From Streptomyces sp. JH34 (lineage in GTDB: Bacteria > Actinomycetota > Actinomycetes > Streptomycetales > Streptomycetaceae): a stretch of DNA of 64,000 nt. This document shows, piece by piece, positions 46,698 through 54,450 of this stretch. The position numbers were made by a program, and so were the translations under genes. The number at the start of each line of letters is the position of its first letter. The stretch's first letter is position 1. A model generated the notes under the pieces. That model had not been told where the DNA came from. It did no database searches and saw only the letters and a program-made list of their open reading frames with translations. The DNA lies in assembly GCF_029428875.1 (NCBI RefSeq), contig NZ_JAJSOO010000001.1:4960001-5024000 (forward strand). The letters are read 5' to 3'.

Positions 46698-47477
46698 GTG
46701 CAGCGCATCCGACTGCGCTACACCAAGCGGGGCCGCCTCCGGTTCACCAGTCACAGAGACTTCCAGCGTGCCTTCGAGCGGGCACTGCGCCGCTCCGAGG
46801 TGCCCATGGCCTACTCGGCCGGCTTCACCCCGCACCCGAAGGTGTCGTACGCCAACGCCGCTCCCACGGGCACGGGCAGCGAGGCCGAGTTCCTGGAGAT
46901 CGCCCTCACCGAGGCGCGGGATCCCGGCACCCTCCGCGAACTGCTCGACGCGTCGATGCCCGACGGCCTCGACGTCATCGACGCCGTGGAGGCCCGGACC
47001 TCCGGCCTCGCCGACCGGCTGACCGCCTCCGTGTGGGAGATGCGGCTGGACGGCGTGGCGGCCGAGGACGCGGAGAAGGCCGTCGTCGCCTTCATGGGCG
47101 CCGAGACCGTCGAGGTCCAGCGCCGTGCCAAGAACGGCATGAGGACCTTCGACGCCCGCGCCGCCGTCGTCGATCTGCAGGCCCTTGATCCACAGCCTGA
47201 TAGGTCCGGGGACAGGCCCTGTGCGATACTGCGGCTGGTAGTACGGCACGTGACACCTGCCGTGCGACCCGACGACGTCCTGTCCGGTCTCCGAGCTGTG
47301 GCCGACCTAACGCCGCCGGTCCCCGCAGCGGTGACCAGGCTGGCGCAGGGGCTCTTCGACGAGGAGTCCGGCACGGTGACCGACCCGCTCGCGCCCGACC
47401 GCGAGGCAGCCCCGGCCGTTGACACGGCCGATCCGGCCGCCGCCGCGACGGCGCCGGAAGGTGCAGGTACCGCGTAA
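46698..47477 (+). CDS. TIGR03936 (DUF2344) radical-SAM-associated protein
   Basis: 259 residues from GTG 46698. RIRLRYTKRGRLRFTSHRDF and VPMAYSAGFTPHPKVSYANAA are the family landmarks. It is the partner of the TIGR03960 radical SAM protein; in some bacteria they are one polypeptide, and together they probably modify a tRNA or protein. The C-terminal 60 residues are Asp/Ala-rich. The reading frame extends upstream (GKRQPEGPPPAPA), with GAGGAG 8 nt before a CTG at 46656, so the natural start may be that CTG. Followed by rne. Confidence 0.92.
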   Translation: MQRIRLRYTKRGRLRFTSHRDFQRAFERALRRSEVPMAYSAGFTPHPKVSYANAAPTGTGSEAEFLEIALTEARDPGTLRELLDASMPDGLDVIDAVEARTSGLADRLTASVWEMRLDGVAAEDAEKAVVAFMGAETVEVQRRAKNGMRTFDARAAVVDLQALDPQPDRSGDRPCAILRLVVRHVTPAVRPDDVLSGLRAVADLTPPVPAAVTRLAQGLFDEESGTVTDPLAPDREAAPAVDTADPAAAATAPEGAGTA

Positions 47478-47706
47478 GGCGGTCGTTGTAGCGCAGCCCT
47501 TTGACCCGGGAGCCACCTGGGTCGGGCCGCGCACCGCCCCATAAGACTTTCGCCAGGCCGTGCGTAACGCGTACGGAACCGGCGAGCCAGACATCAGCTC
47601 CCGTGCGGCGCCCGCGCCCCGGACGGCGGTATCGCGCACATCACGCGAATCGCGTCGGACCGGAACCAGGTGTGGCGCCCGGGAGCGCGACGGGAGAACC
47701 GCCCGC

Positions 47707-50700
47707 ATGCACGAGCCGAACGAAACCGGTACCACCGGAAACCCCGCGAACACGGAAAACAACAGCGCCCCCGGGGACAAGCTGCCGCCGCGCCGCAGGC
47801 GCCGCGCGGCCTCCCGCCCCGCCGGCCCGCCGTCGGGCGCGCCGGGTACGGCCGCCCCCGAGGACGTCACGCCGGCCATACCGGCCGCTGCCGCCGAGAC
47901 GGCCGAGCCCGCCGCCGAGGCCGCGCCGCCGGCGCGTCCGCGTCGTCGTGCGGTCCGCAAGGCGACCGCTCCGGCGGGTGCGCCGCAGGCCGCCGAGGTC
48001 GTGGAGCCGGTCGTCGAGACCGCTCCGGCCGAGGAGGAGACCGAAGAGACCGTCGAGTCGGTGGAGGCCGCGCCGCCGGCGCGTGCCCGTCGTCGTGCGG
48101 TCCGCAAGGCGACCGCTCCGGCGGGTGCGCCGCAGGCCGCCGAGGTCGTGGAGCCGGTCGTCGAGACCGCTCCGGCCGAGGAGGAGACCGAAGAGACGAT
48201 CGAGGCCCCTGTCGTCGAGACCCCCCGAGGCCGTCGCCGCGCCACGCGTAAGGCCACCTCCCCCGCGGGTGCCGCCAAGCCCGCCGAGGCCGTCACACAG
48301 GACACCGCCGTGGCCGAGCCCGTGAACGCCCCCGAGCCCGCGGCCGAAGCCGCTGCCGAGCCCGTGGCCGCCCCGCGAGGCCGTGCCCGCCGCCGTGCGT
48401 CTGCTCCGGCCGGTGCGCCGCAGGGCGCGCGGACCGCGGAGGCCCCGGCCGAGATCGTGGCCGAGCCCGCCGCCGAGCCCGCCCGTGAAGAGGCCGCACG
48501 GATCGAGGAACCCGCCGAGGCCGCGCCGCCGGCCCGCACGCGTCGCCGCGCTTCTCGCAAGGCCAGCGCGCCGGCCGGTTCCCCGCAGCCCGCGGAGGAG
48601 GTCGCCGAGGCGGCCGCCGAGCAGGCCGAGAGCCTTCCCGCCGCCGTCGCCGAGGAACTGGCCACCGAGACCGAGCAGGTCGAGGAGGCCGCGCCGCGCG
48701 GCCGTCAGCGCCGTCGGGCCACCGCCGCCGCGGGCCGCCCCGAGTTCACCGGCAAGGCCGAGGAGCCGGCCCGCAAGGGCCGTCGCGCGACGCGCCCCGC
48801 CGTGGCCGTGTTCCAGGCCCCGGTCTTCGCCGAGCCGATGTTCCAGACCCCGGAGACCGCGGCCGCCGCAGCCGCCGCCGCGGGCCCCGCCCCCGCGTAC
48901 GACGAGGTCGAGGAGGTCGAGGAGCGGAAGACCGCCGACCGCGCGCCGCGCGAGGCCGAGGCCGCGCCGACCGCCGAGGCTGCCCCCGCCGAGTCCGAGT
49001 CCGGCCCCCAGGGCGGCTCGCGCCGTCGCCGTCGCCGTCGTGGCGAGGCCGTCGAGACCGAGCCGGCCGCCACCCCGGTCACCCTTCCGGCGGAGCAGCC
49101 CGCCGTCACCGCCGAGGACGAGCAGGAGTCCGGGACGGACGCCGAGCACGAGGGCGACGAGACGGACGAGTACGGGGACCGGCCCTCGCGCCGTCGCCGT
49201 CGTGGTGGCCGCCGCCGGCGTCGCGGTGAGGCCAACGACACGGACGACGCTGAGCAGCACGACGACAGCGCCGAGGACCACGCCGAGGACGAGCCGCAGC
49301 AGTCGCATGACGACGAGGAGGACGACGAACACGAGTCCGCCTCGGGTTCCAGCAGCAGCCGTCGCCGCCGTCGCCGTCGCCGCCGCAGCGGGGACGCCTC
49401 CGGCGAGGACTCGGCCGCGGGCACGGACGACCCGGAGCGCACCGTCGTCAAGGTCCGCGAGCCCCGCAAGAAGGAGGCCGAGCGCGAGCCCGGCACCGGC
49501 TTCGACGAGGTCCAGTCCATCAAGGGCTCGACCCGCATGGAGGCCAAGAAGCAGCGCCGCCGTGAGGGGCGTGAGCAGGGCCGCCGTCGTGTCCCGATCA
49601 TCACCGAGGCCGAGTTCCTGGCCCGCCGCGAGGCCGTCGAGCGGGTCATGGTCGTCCGCCAGAGCGGCGAGCGCACGCAGATCGGCGTCCTCGAGGACAA
49701 CGTGCTCGTCGAGCACTACGTCAACAAGGAGCAGGCCACCAGCTACGTCGGCAACGTCTACCTGGGCAAGGTGCAGAACGTACTGCCGTCCATGGAGGCC
49801 GCGTTCGTCGACATCGGCAAGGGCCGCAACGCCGTCCTGTACGCGGGCGAGGTCAACTTCGAGGCGCTCGGCATGGCCCACGGGCCGCGCCGCATCGAGA
49901 CCGCGCTGAAGTCCGGCCAGTCGGTCCTCGTCCAGGTGACGAAGGACCCGATCGGTCACAAGGGCGCCCGCCTGACCAGTCAGGTCTCGCTGCCCGGCCG
50001 GTACCTGGTCTACGTGCCCGAGGGCTCGATGACCGGCATCAGCCGCAAGCTGCCCGACACCGAGCGCGCCCGGCTGAAGACCATCCTCAAGAAGATCGTT
50101 CCCGAGGACGCGGGCGTCATCGTGCGCACCGCCGCCGAGGGCGCGAGCGAGGACGAGCTGCGCCGTGACGTCGAGCGGCTGCAGCAGCAGTGGGAAGAGA
50201 TCCAGAAGAAGGCGAAGAGCACCAGCAGCTCCAACGCGCCGACGCTGCTCTACGGCGAGCCGGACATGACCGTCCGGGTCGTCCGGGACATCTTCAACGA
50301 GGACTTCTCGAAGGTGATCGTCAGTGGTGACGACGCCTGGGAGACCATCCACGGCTATGTCTCGCACGTGGCGCCGGATCTGACGGACCGGCTCTCGCGC
50401 TGGACGTCCGAGGTCGACGTCTTCGCGACGTACCGCATCGACGAGCAGCTGATGAAGGCGCTGGACCGCAAGGTCTACCTGCCGAGCGGTGGCTCGCTGG
50501 TGATCGACAAGACCGAGGCGATGGTCGTCGTCGACGTCAACACCGGCAAGTTCACCGGCCAGGGCGGAAACCTCGAGGAGACCGTCACCAAGAACAACCT
50601 GGAGGCGGCCGAGGAGATCGTGCGCCAGCTGCGGCTGCGCGACCTCGGCGGCATCGTCGTCGTCGACTTCATTGACATGGTGCTGGAGTCCAACCGGGAC

Positions 50701-51882
50701 CTGGTCCTCCGGCGGCTGCTGGAGTGCCTGGGACGCGACCGGACGAAGCACCAGGTTGCCGAGGTCACGTCACTCGGCCTGGTCCAGATGACCCGCAAGC
50801 GGGTGGGCCAGGGTCTGCTGGAGTCCTTCTCCGAGACCTGTGTCCACTGCAACGGGCGTGGCGTGATCGTCCACATGGAGCAGCCCACGTCCGCGGGCGG
50901 CGGTGGTGGCGGGAAGCGGTCCAAGAAGCGCGGCCGCGGCGCCGGACACGAGCACGAGCACGGCCAGGAGCACACGCACGCCGAGCAGGCGGCCGAGGTC
51001 GAGACCGAGGCCGAGGTGGCCGCCGAGGTCGCCGCCCCGGTGGCCCTGCCCGAGCCGGAGTTCGTGGCCGACGAGGAGCTGTACAGCAGCCCTGCCGAGG
51101 CGGAGGCGGCCGCGTCCCGCGGCCGTGGCCGCCGGCGCGCGACCCGTAAGGCGACGGCTCCGGCCGGCGCGCCCGCCCCTGCCGCCGAGACCGCACCCGC
51201 GGCCCCGGCAGCCGAGGAGGAACCGCAGCCCGAACCGGTCGCCGAGGCGCCGGTGGAGGCTCCTGCCGCCCCCGAGGCCGAGGCCGCGCCCCCGGCCCGT
51301 ACGCGTCGCAGGGCGACCCGCAAGGCGACCGCCCCGGCGGGTTCGCCCAAGCAGGCCGACGTGACGCCTCCGGTACAGCCGGCCGAGCCCGCGGCGGAGC
51401 CCGTCGCGGCCGAGGACCCGGTCGTCGAGGCCCCTGCGGCCCCGGCTCCCGCCCCCTCGGAGGACACGAAGGCGCCCGAGGTCCCGGCGGCCGACGAGGA
51501 GTCCGCTCCCGCCGCCCCGCCGCGTGCCCGCCGCCGGGTGACCCGCAAGGTCACCGCTCCGGCCGGGTCGCCCGCCGGAGCCGAGGAGGCAGCGGCCGTG
51601 GTCGTCGCGGACGCCGGTTCCGACACGCCCGACGCATCCGGCGCCGAAGCAGCGGAATCGGAAGCCCCGGTCAAGAAGACCGCGGCGCGGAAGACCGCGA
51701 AGAAGGCCACGGCCAAGAAGGCGGTCGCGAAGAAGACCGCCACCAAGACGGTCGCGAAGAAGACCGCCGCGAAGAAGACGACGAAGAAGGCAGCGGCGAA
51801 GAAGACCGTCGCCGCCGAGCAGTCGTCGCCTTCCGTGACGGCTTCGGCTTCGTCGGACGACTCGGGTCCGGCCGCCGGCTGA
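47707..51882 (+). CDS. rne: Ribonuclease E/G (RNase ES) with very long repetitive flanks
   Basis: 1391 residues. Endonuclease of rRNA processing and mRNA decay. Catalytic core about 630-1060: S1 domain (NVYLGKVQNVLPSMEAAFVD), the 5' sensor, and the two DNase I-like aspartates in MVVVDVNTGKF (near 942) and IVVVDFIDM (near 984). A zinc-link cysteine pair is CVHCNGRG (near 1045). Both ends are low-complexity: repeats of the type APPARxRRRAxRKAxAPAGxP occur before and after the core, acidic/Arg tracts precede it, and a Lys/Ala tail (KKTAAKKTTKKAAAKK) ends it. Streptomyces RNase ES is known to have its core in the middle. ATG 47707 with GGGAGAA upstream. Confidence 0.95.
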   Translation: MHEPNETGTTGNPANTENNSAPGDKLPPRRRRRAASRPAGPPSGAPGTAAPEDVTPAIPAAAAETAEPAAEAAPPARPRRRAVRKATAPAGAPQAAEVVEPVVETAPAEEETEETVESVEAAPPARARRRAVRKATAPAGAPQAAEVVEPVVETAPAEEETEETIEAPVVETPRGRRRATRKATSPAGAAKPAEAVTQDTAVAEPVNAPEPAAEAAAEPVAAPRGRARRRASAPAGAPQGARTAEAPAEIVAEPAAEPAREEAARIEEPAEAAPPARTRRRASRKASAPAGSPQPAEEVAEAAAEQAESLPAAVAEELATETEQVEEAAPRGRQRRRATAAAGRPEFTGKAEEPARKGRRATRPAVAVFQAPVFAEPMFQTPETAAAAAAAAGPAPAYDEVEEVEERKTADRAPREAEAAPTAEAAPAESESGPQGGSRRRRRRRGEAVETEPAATPVTLPAEQPAVTAEDEQESGTDAEHEGDETDEYGDRPSRRRRRGGRRRRRGEANDTDDAEQHDDSAEDHAEDEPQQSHDDEEDDEHESASGSSSSRRRRRRRRRSGDASGEDSAAGTDDPERTVVKVREPRKKEAEREPGTGFDEVQSIKGSTRMEAKKQRRREGREQGRRRVPIITEAEFLARREAVERVMVVRQSGERTQIGVLEDNVLVEHYVNKEQATSYVGNVYLGKVQNVLPSMEAAFVDIGKGRNAVLYAGEVNFEALGMAHGPRRIETALKSGQSVLVQVTKDPIGHKGARLTSQVSLPGRYLVYVPEGSMTGISRKLPDTERARLKTILKKIVPEDAGVIVRTAAEGASEDELRRDVERLQQQWEEIQKKAKSTSSSNAPTLLYGEPDMTVRVVRDIFNEDFSKVIVSGDDAWETIHGYVSHVAPDLTDRLSRWTSEVDVFATYRIDEQLMKALDRKVYLPSGGSLVIDKTEAMVVVDVNTGKFTGQGGNLEETVTKNNLEAAEEIVRQLRLRDLGGIVVVDFIDMVLESNRDLVLRRLLECLGRDRTKHQVAEVTSLGLVQMTRKRVGQGLLESFSETCVHCNGRGVIVHMEQPTSAGGGGGGKRSKKRGRGAGHEHEHGQEHTHAEQAAEVETEAEVAAEVAAPVALPEPEFVADEELYSSPAEAEAAASRGRGRRRATRKATAPAGAPAPAAETAPAAPAAEEEPQPEPVAEAPVEAPAAPEAEAAPPARTRRRATRKATAPAGSPKQADVTPPVQPAEPAAEPVAAEDPVVEAPAAPAPAPSEDTKAPEVPAADEESAPAAPPRARRRVTRKVTAPAGSPAGAEEAAAVVVADAGSDTPDASGAEAAESEAPVKKTAARKTAKKATAKKAVAKKTATKTVAKKTAAKKTTKKAAAKKTVAAEQSSPSVTASASSDDSGPAAG
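47917..48210 (+). repeat. 147-bp tandem repeat in the rne 5' region
   Basis: Two consecutive units (47917-48063 and 48064-48210) of 49 codons, identical over almost their whole length except near the Pro/Ala and the last codons. Each encodes one APPARxRRRAVRKATAPAGAP block plus an acidic linker. Recent duplication. Confidence 0.9.
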
Positions 51883-51910
51883 GTAATTCGTAACCGGTTG
51901 TTCATCTGTC

Positions 51911-51945
51911 CGTGTCCCGCCCCGAAGCCTTCGGGGCGGGACACG
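51911..51945 (+). terminator. Terminator after rne
   Basis: A perfect 16-bp stem (51911-51926 with 51930-51945) with loop GCC, followed by a T-rich run. Confidence 0.9.
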
Positions 51946-52008
51946 TGCTTTGTTTCAGAACTGATGCAGTAGCCGGTTAACGGGCCCGAAATCGCCTGAG
52001 AAATCCCT

Positions 52009-52072
52009 GATAATGTGACGGCGGTCGCTGCCTGTGAAGTTCCCCTAAAGGAACTACGGTCGGTGACCGACC
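52009..52072 (+). promoter_or_regulatory. Promoter-region palindromes before the glycan operon
   Basis: The 331-bp gap between rne and the aminotransferase contains a GATAAT (52009-52014) that could be a -10 box. It also has two palindromes: AGTTCC-N6-GGAACT (52038-52055) and GGTCGGT-G-ACCGACC (52058-52072). Further down, GTCGGCA-TCG-TGCCGAC (near 52113) can fold. They may be operators or a structured leader; no known regulator motif is recognised. Confidence 0.45.
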
Positions 52073-52213
52073 CGGTTCCAGACCGACCGGGCCCAGTTTC
52101 CTCGGTGGGGTGTCGGCATCGTGCCGACGGGGTTATGCGCGGCCTCGTGAGACGTCCCGCACCCCAGGTCTCTGCCCTGTGAAGAGCTCTTGCGGTGTTC
52201 AAGGAGGACGTCC

Positions 52214-53332
52214 ATGACGAGCATCAACGAGCAGCCGATTCCTGCTGCCCGCCCGGTCATCGGTGAAGAGGAGATCGAGGCCGCGGTACGCGTGCTGCGC
52301 AGCGGCCGCGTGGTGCAGGGACCGGAGGTCGCTGCGTTCGAGGAGGGCTTCTCCGAGCTGGTCGACGGCCGCCACTGCGTCGCCGTCAACTCCGGTACCT
52401 CCGCGCTGCACATGCTCCTTCTCGCGCTGGGCATCGGCCCGGGCGACGAGGTGATCGTCCCCTCCTTCTCCTTCGCGGCCTCCGCCAACGCCGTCCGACT
52501 GGTCGGCGCCGACGTGGTGTTCGCCGACATCGAGCCCGGCAGCTACGGCTTGGACCCGGCGGCCGTCGAAGCGGCCGTCACGCCGCGCACGGCTGCCGTC
52601 ATGCCGGTGCACCTCTACGGTCACCCGGCAGCGATGGACAAGATCATGCCCATCGCGCGGAAGCACAAACTCGCCGTCGTGGAGGACGCCTGCCAGGCGC
52701 ACGCCGCGGCGCTGAACGGCACCCCCGTCGGTGCGTTCGGCGAGGGCGGGACGTTCAGCTTCTACCCGACGAAGAACATGCACGCCCTCGAGGGCGGCAT
52801 GGTCACCACGGCCGACGCCGAACTCGCCCGCACTCTGCGCCTCCTGCGCAACCAGGGCATGGAGCAGCGGTACGCCAACGAGATCGTCGGCGCCAACATG
52901 CGCATGACCGACGTGGCCGCCGCAGTCGGCCGCGTGCAGCTCACCAAGGTGGGCGGCTGGACCGAGCAGCGCCGCGCCAACGCCGCGTACCTCGACGCGC
53001 ACATCACCGCCCCGAACGTGACGAAGCCGCCGGTCGCCGAGGGCGCCCGCCACGTCTACCACCAGTACACGATCCGGGTGCAGGGCGACCGTGAGGCCGC
53101 CATGGCCAAGCTCACCGAGGCGGGCATCGGCAACGCCGTCTACTACCCGACCCCCATCCACCGGCTGAAGCCGTACTGGGAGCCGGACCAGAAGGCCGGG
53201 CGGAACTGGGACCTGCCCGAGACCGAGCGGGCGGCCGCCGAGGTCGTCTCGCTCCCCGTCCACCCGTCGCTCGGCGAGGGCGACCTCGAGCGCATCGTGA
53301 ACGCAGTGAACGCACTGGGGGAGAGCCTGTGA
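52214..53332 (+). CDS. DegT/DnrJ/EryC1/StrS-family sugar aminotransferase
   Basis: 372 residues. PLP enzyme that transaminates keto-sugar nucleotides. The PLP lysine is Lys187 in FYPTKNMHALEGG. The cofactor pocket is VNSGTSALHMLLLALGI, GDEVIVPSFSFAASANAV and VEDACQAHAA. ATG 52214 follows a perfect AAGGAGG. It overlaps the oxidoreductase gene by 4 bp. With that enzyme it forms the pair known from 3-amino sugar nucleotide pathways (oxidation at C3, then transamination), as in WlbA/WlbE. First gene of the glycan operon. Confidence 0.93.
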   Translation: MTSINEQPIPAARPVIGEEEIEAAVRVLRSGRVVQGPEVAAFEEGFSELVDGRHCVAVNSGTSALHMLLLALGIGPGDEVIVPSFSFAASANAVRLVGADVVFADIEPGSYGLDPAAVEAAVTPRTAAVMPVHLYGHPAAMDKIMPIARKHKLAVVEDACQAHAAALNGTPVGAFGEGGTFSFYPTKNMHALEGGMVTTADAELARTLRLLRNQGMEQRYANEIVGANMRMTDVAAAVGRVQLTKVGGWTEQRRANAAYLDAHITAPNVTKPPVAEGARHVYHQYTIRVQGDREAAMAKLTEAGIGNAVYYPTPIHRLKPYWEPDQKAGRNWDLPETERAAAEVVSLPVHPSLGEGDLERIVNAVNALGESL

Positions 53333-54342
53333 CCGCCGCCGTACTGAGGGCCGGTCTGATCGGCCTCGGTTCCATGGGGCGTAACCACGCCCGTGTCCTC
53401 GCCGGCCTCGAAGGCGTCGAACTCGTCGGCGTCGTCGACCCGATGGGCGACAAGAACGGCTGGGCCCAGGGCGCCCCCGTGCTGTCGACCGTCGAGGAGC
53501 TCATCGCGCTCCGCATCGACTACGCGGTCGTGGCCTGCCCGACCGCCCTGCACGAAGAGGTCGGCCTGCAGCTCGCCGACGCGGGCGTCTGCGCCCTGAT
53601 CGAGAAGCCGCTCGCCGACACCGTCGAGGGCGCCCGCCGCCTCGTCGAGGCCTTCGAGTCGCGCGGCCTGGTGGCCGGCGTCGGCCACATCGAGCGCTGC
53701 AACCCGGCACTGCGCTCGCTGCGCAGCCGTCTGGAGGCCGGCGAGCTGGGCGACGTCTTCCAGGTCGTCACCCGCCGCCAGGGTCCCTTCCCGCACCGCA
53801 TCGCGGACGTCGGTGTGGTCAAGGACCTGGCCACGCACGACATCGACCTGACGGGCTGGGTCACCGGCCAGACGTACACCTCGATCGCGGCGCACACCGT
53901 CTCCAAGTCCGGTCGCCCGCACGAGGACATGGTCTCCGCCGTGGGCCAACTCTCCGACGGCACCATGGTCAACCACCTGGTCAACTGGCTGAGCCCGCTC
54001 AAGGAGCGCTTCACCTCGGTCACCGGTGAGCGCGGCTGCTACATCGCCGACACCCTCACCGCCGACCTCACGTTCCACTCGAACGCGGCGGTGACCACCG
54101 AATGGGAGGCGCTGCGCGCGTTCCGCGGTGTCTCCGAGGGCGACATGATCCGCTACGCCATCCCGAAGCGTGAGCCGCTGCTCGTCGAGCACGAGCTCTT
54201 CAGGGACGCCGTGCGGGGCGAGTCGGCCGACATCTGCACGTTGCGGCAAGGGCTGCGTACGGTTGAGGTCGCGGCAGCGGTTCTCGAGTCCTCCGTCAGC
54301 CGGACCACAGTGCAACTGGACAAGGATCGTGCGGCAGGCTGA
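53329..54342 (+). CDS. Gfo/Idh/MocA-family sugar-nucleotide oxidoreductase
   Basis: 337 residues. NAD(P)-binding Rossmann N-terminus: RAGLIGLGSMGRNHARVLAG. EKPLADT contains the catalytic lysine. GHIERCNPALRSLR and KDLATHDIDLTGW are the substrate blocks, the latter with the conserved H-D-x-D. This pattern is very close to WlbA, the UDP-sugar 3-dehydrogenase. GTG starts inside the stop of the aminotransferase gene. A hairpin lies downstream before the glycosyltransferase genes. Role in the same sugar pathway is inferred from order. Confidence 0.9.
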   Translation: MTAAVLRAGLIGLGSMGRNHARVLAGLEGVELVGVVDPMGDKNGWAQGAPVLSTVEELIALRIDYAVVACPTALHEEVGLQLADAGVCALIEKPLADTVEGARRLVEAFESRGLVAGVGHIERCNPALRSLRSRLEAGELGDVFQVVTRRQGPFPHRIADVGVVKDLATHDIDLTGWVTGQTYTSIAAHTVSKSGRPHEDMVSAVGQLSDGTMVNHLVNWLSPLKERFTSVTGERGCYIADTLTADLTFHSNAAVTTEWEALRAFRGVSEGDMIRYAIPKREPLLVEHELFRDAVRGESADICTLRQGLRTVEVAAAVLESSVSRTTVQLDKDRAAG

Positions 54343-54377
54343 GTCCCTGGCGTCGGGCATAAACGTTCCACTGCCAG

Positions 54378-54414
54378 ACCTGATTGCGCGCTCCAGGGGA
54401 GTGCGCAATCAGGT
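54378..54414 (+). terminator. Hairpin between oxidoreductase and glycosyltransferase genes
   Basis: A perfect 12-bp stem ACCTGATTGCGC with its complement (54378-54389 and 54403-54414); the 13-nt loop can pair further (CTCC/GGAG). It may terminate or attenuate between the first two genes and the next four. Confidence 0.7.
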
Positions 54415-54450
54415 GACGGCTCGTTCGTCTTCCACCGGAGGAAGTGCAGT

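Noticed and set aside
47641..50751. 1036-codon minus-strand frame opposite rne
   Set aside because: Caused by the repetitive GC-rich rne coding sequence; no start site or motif.
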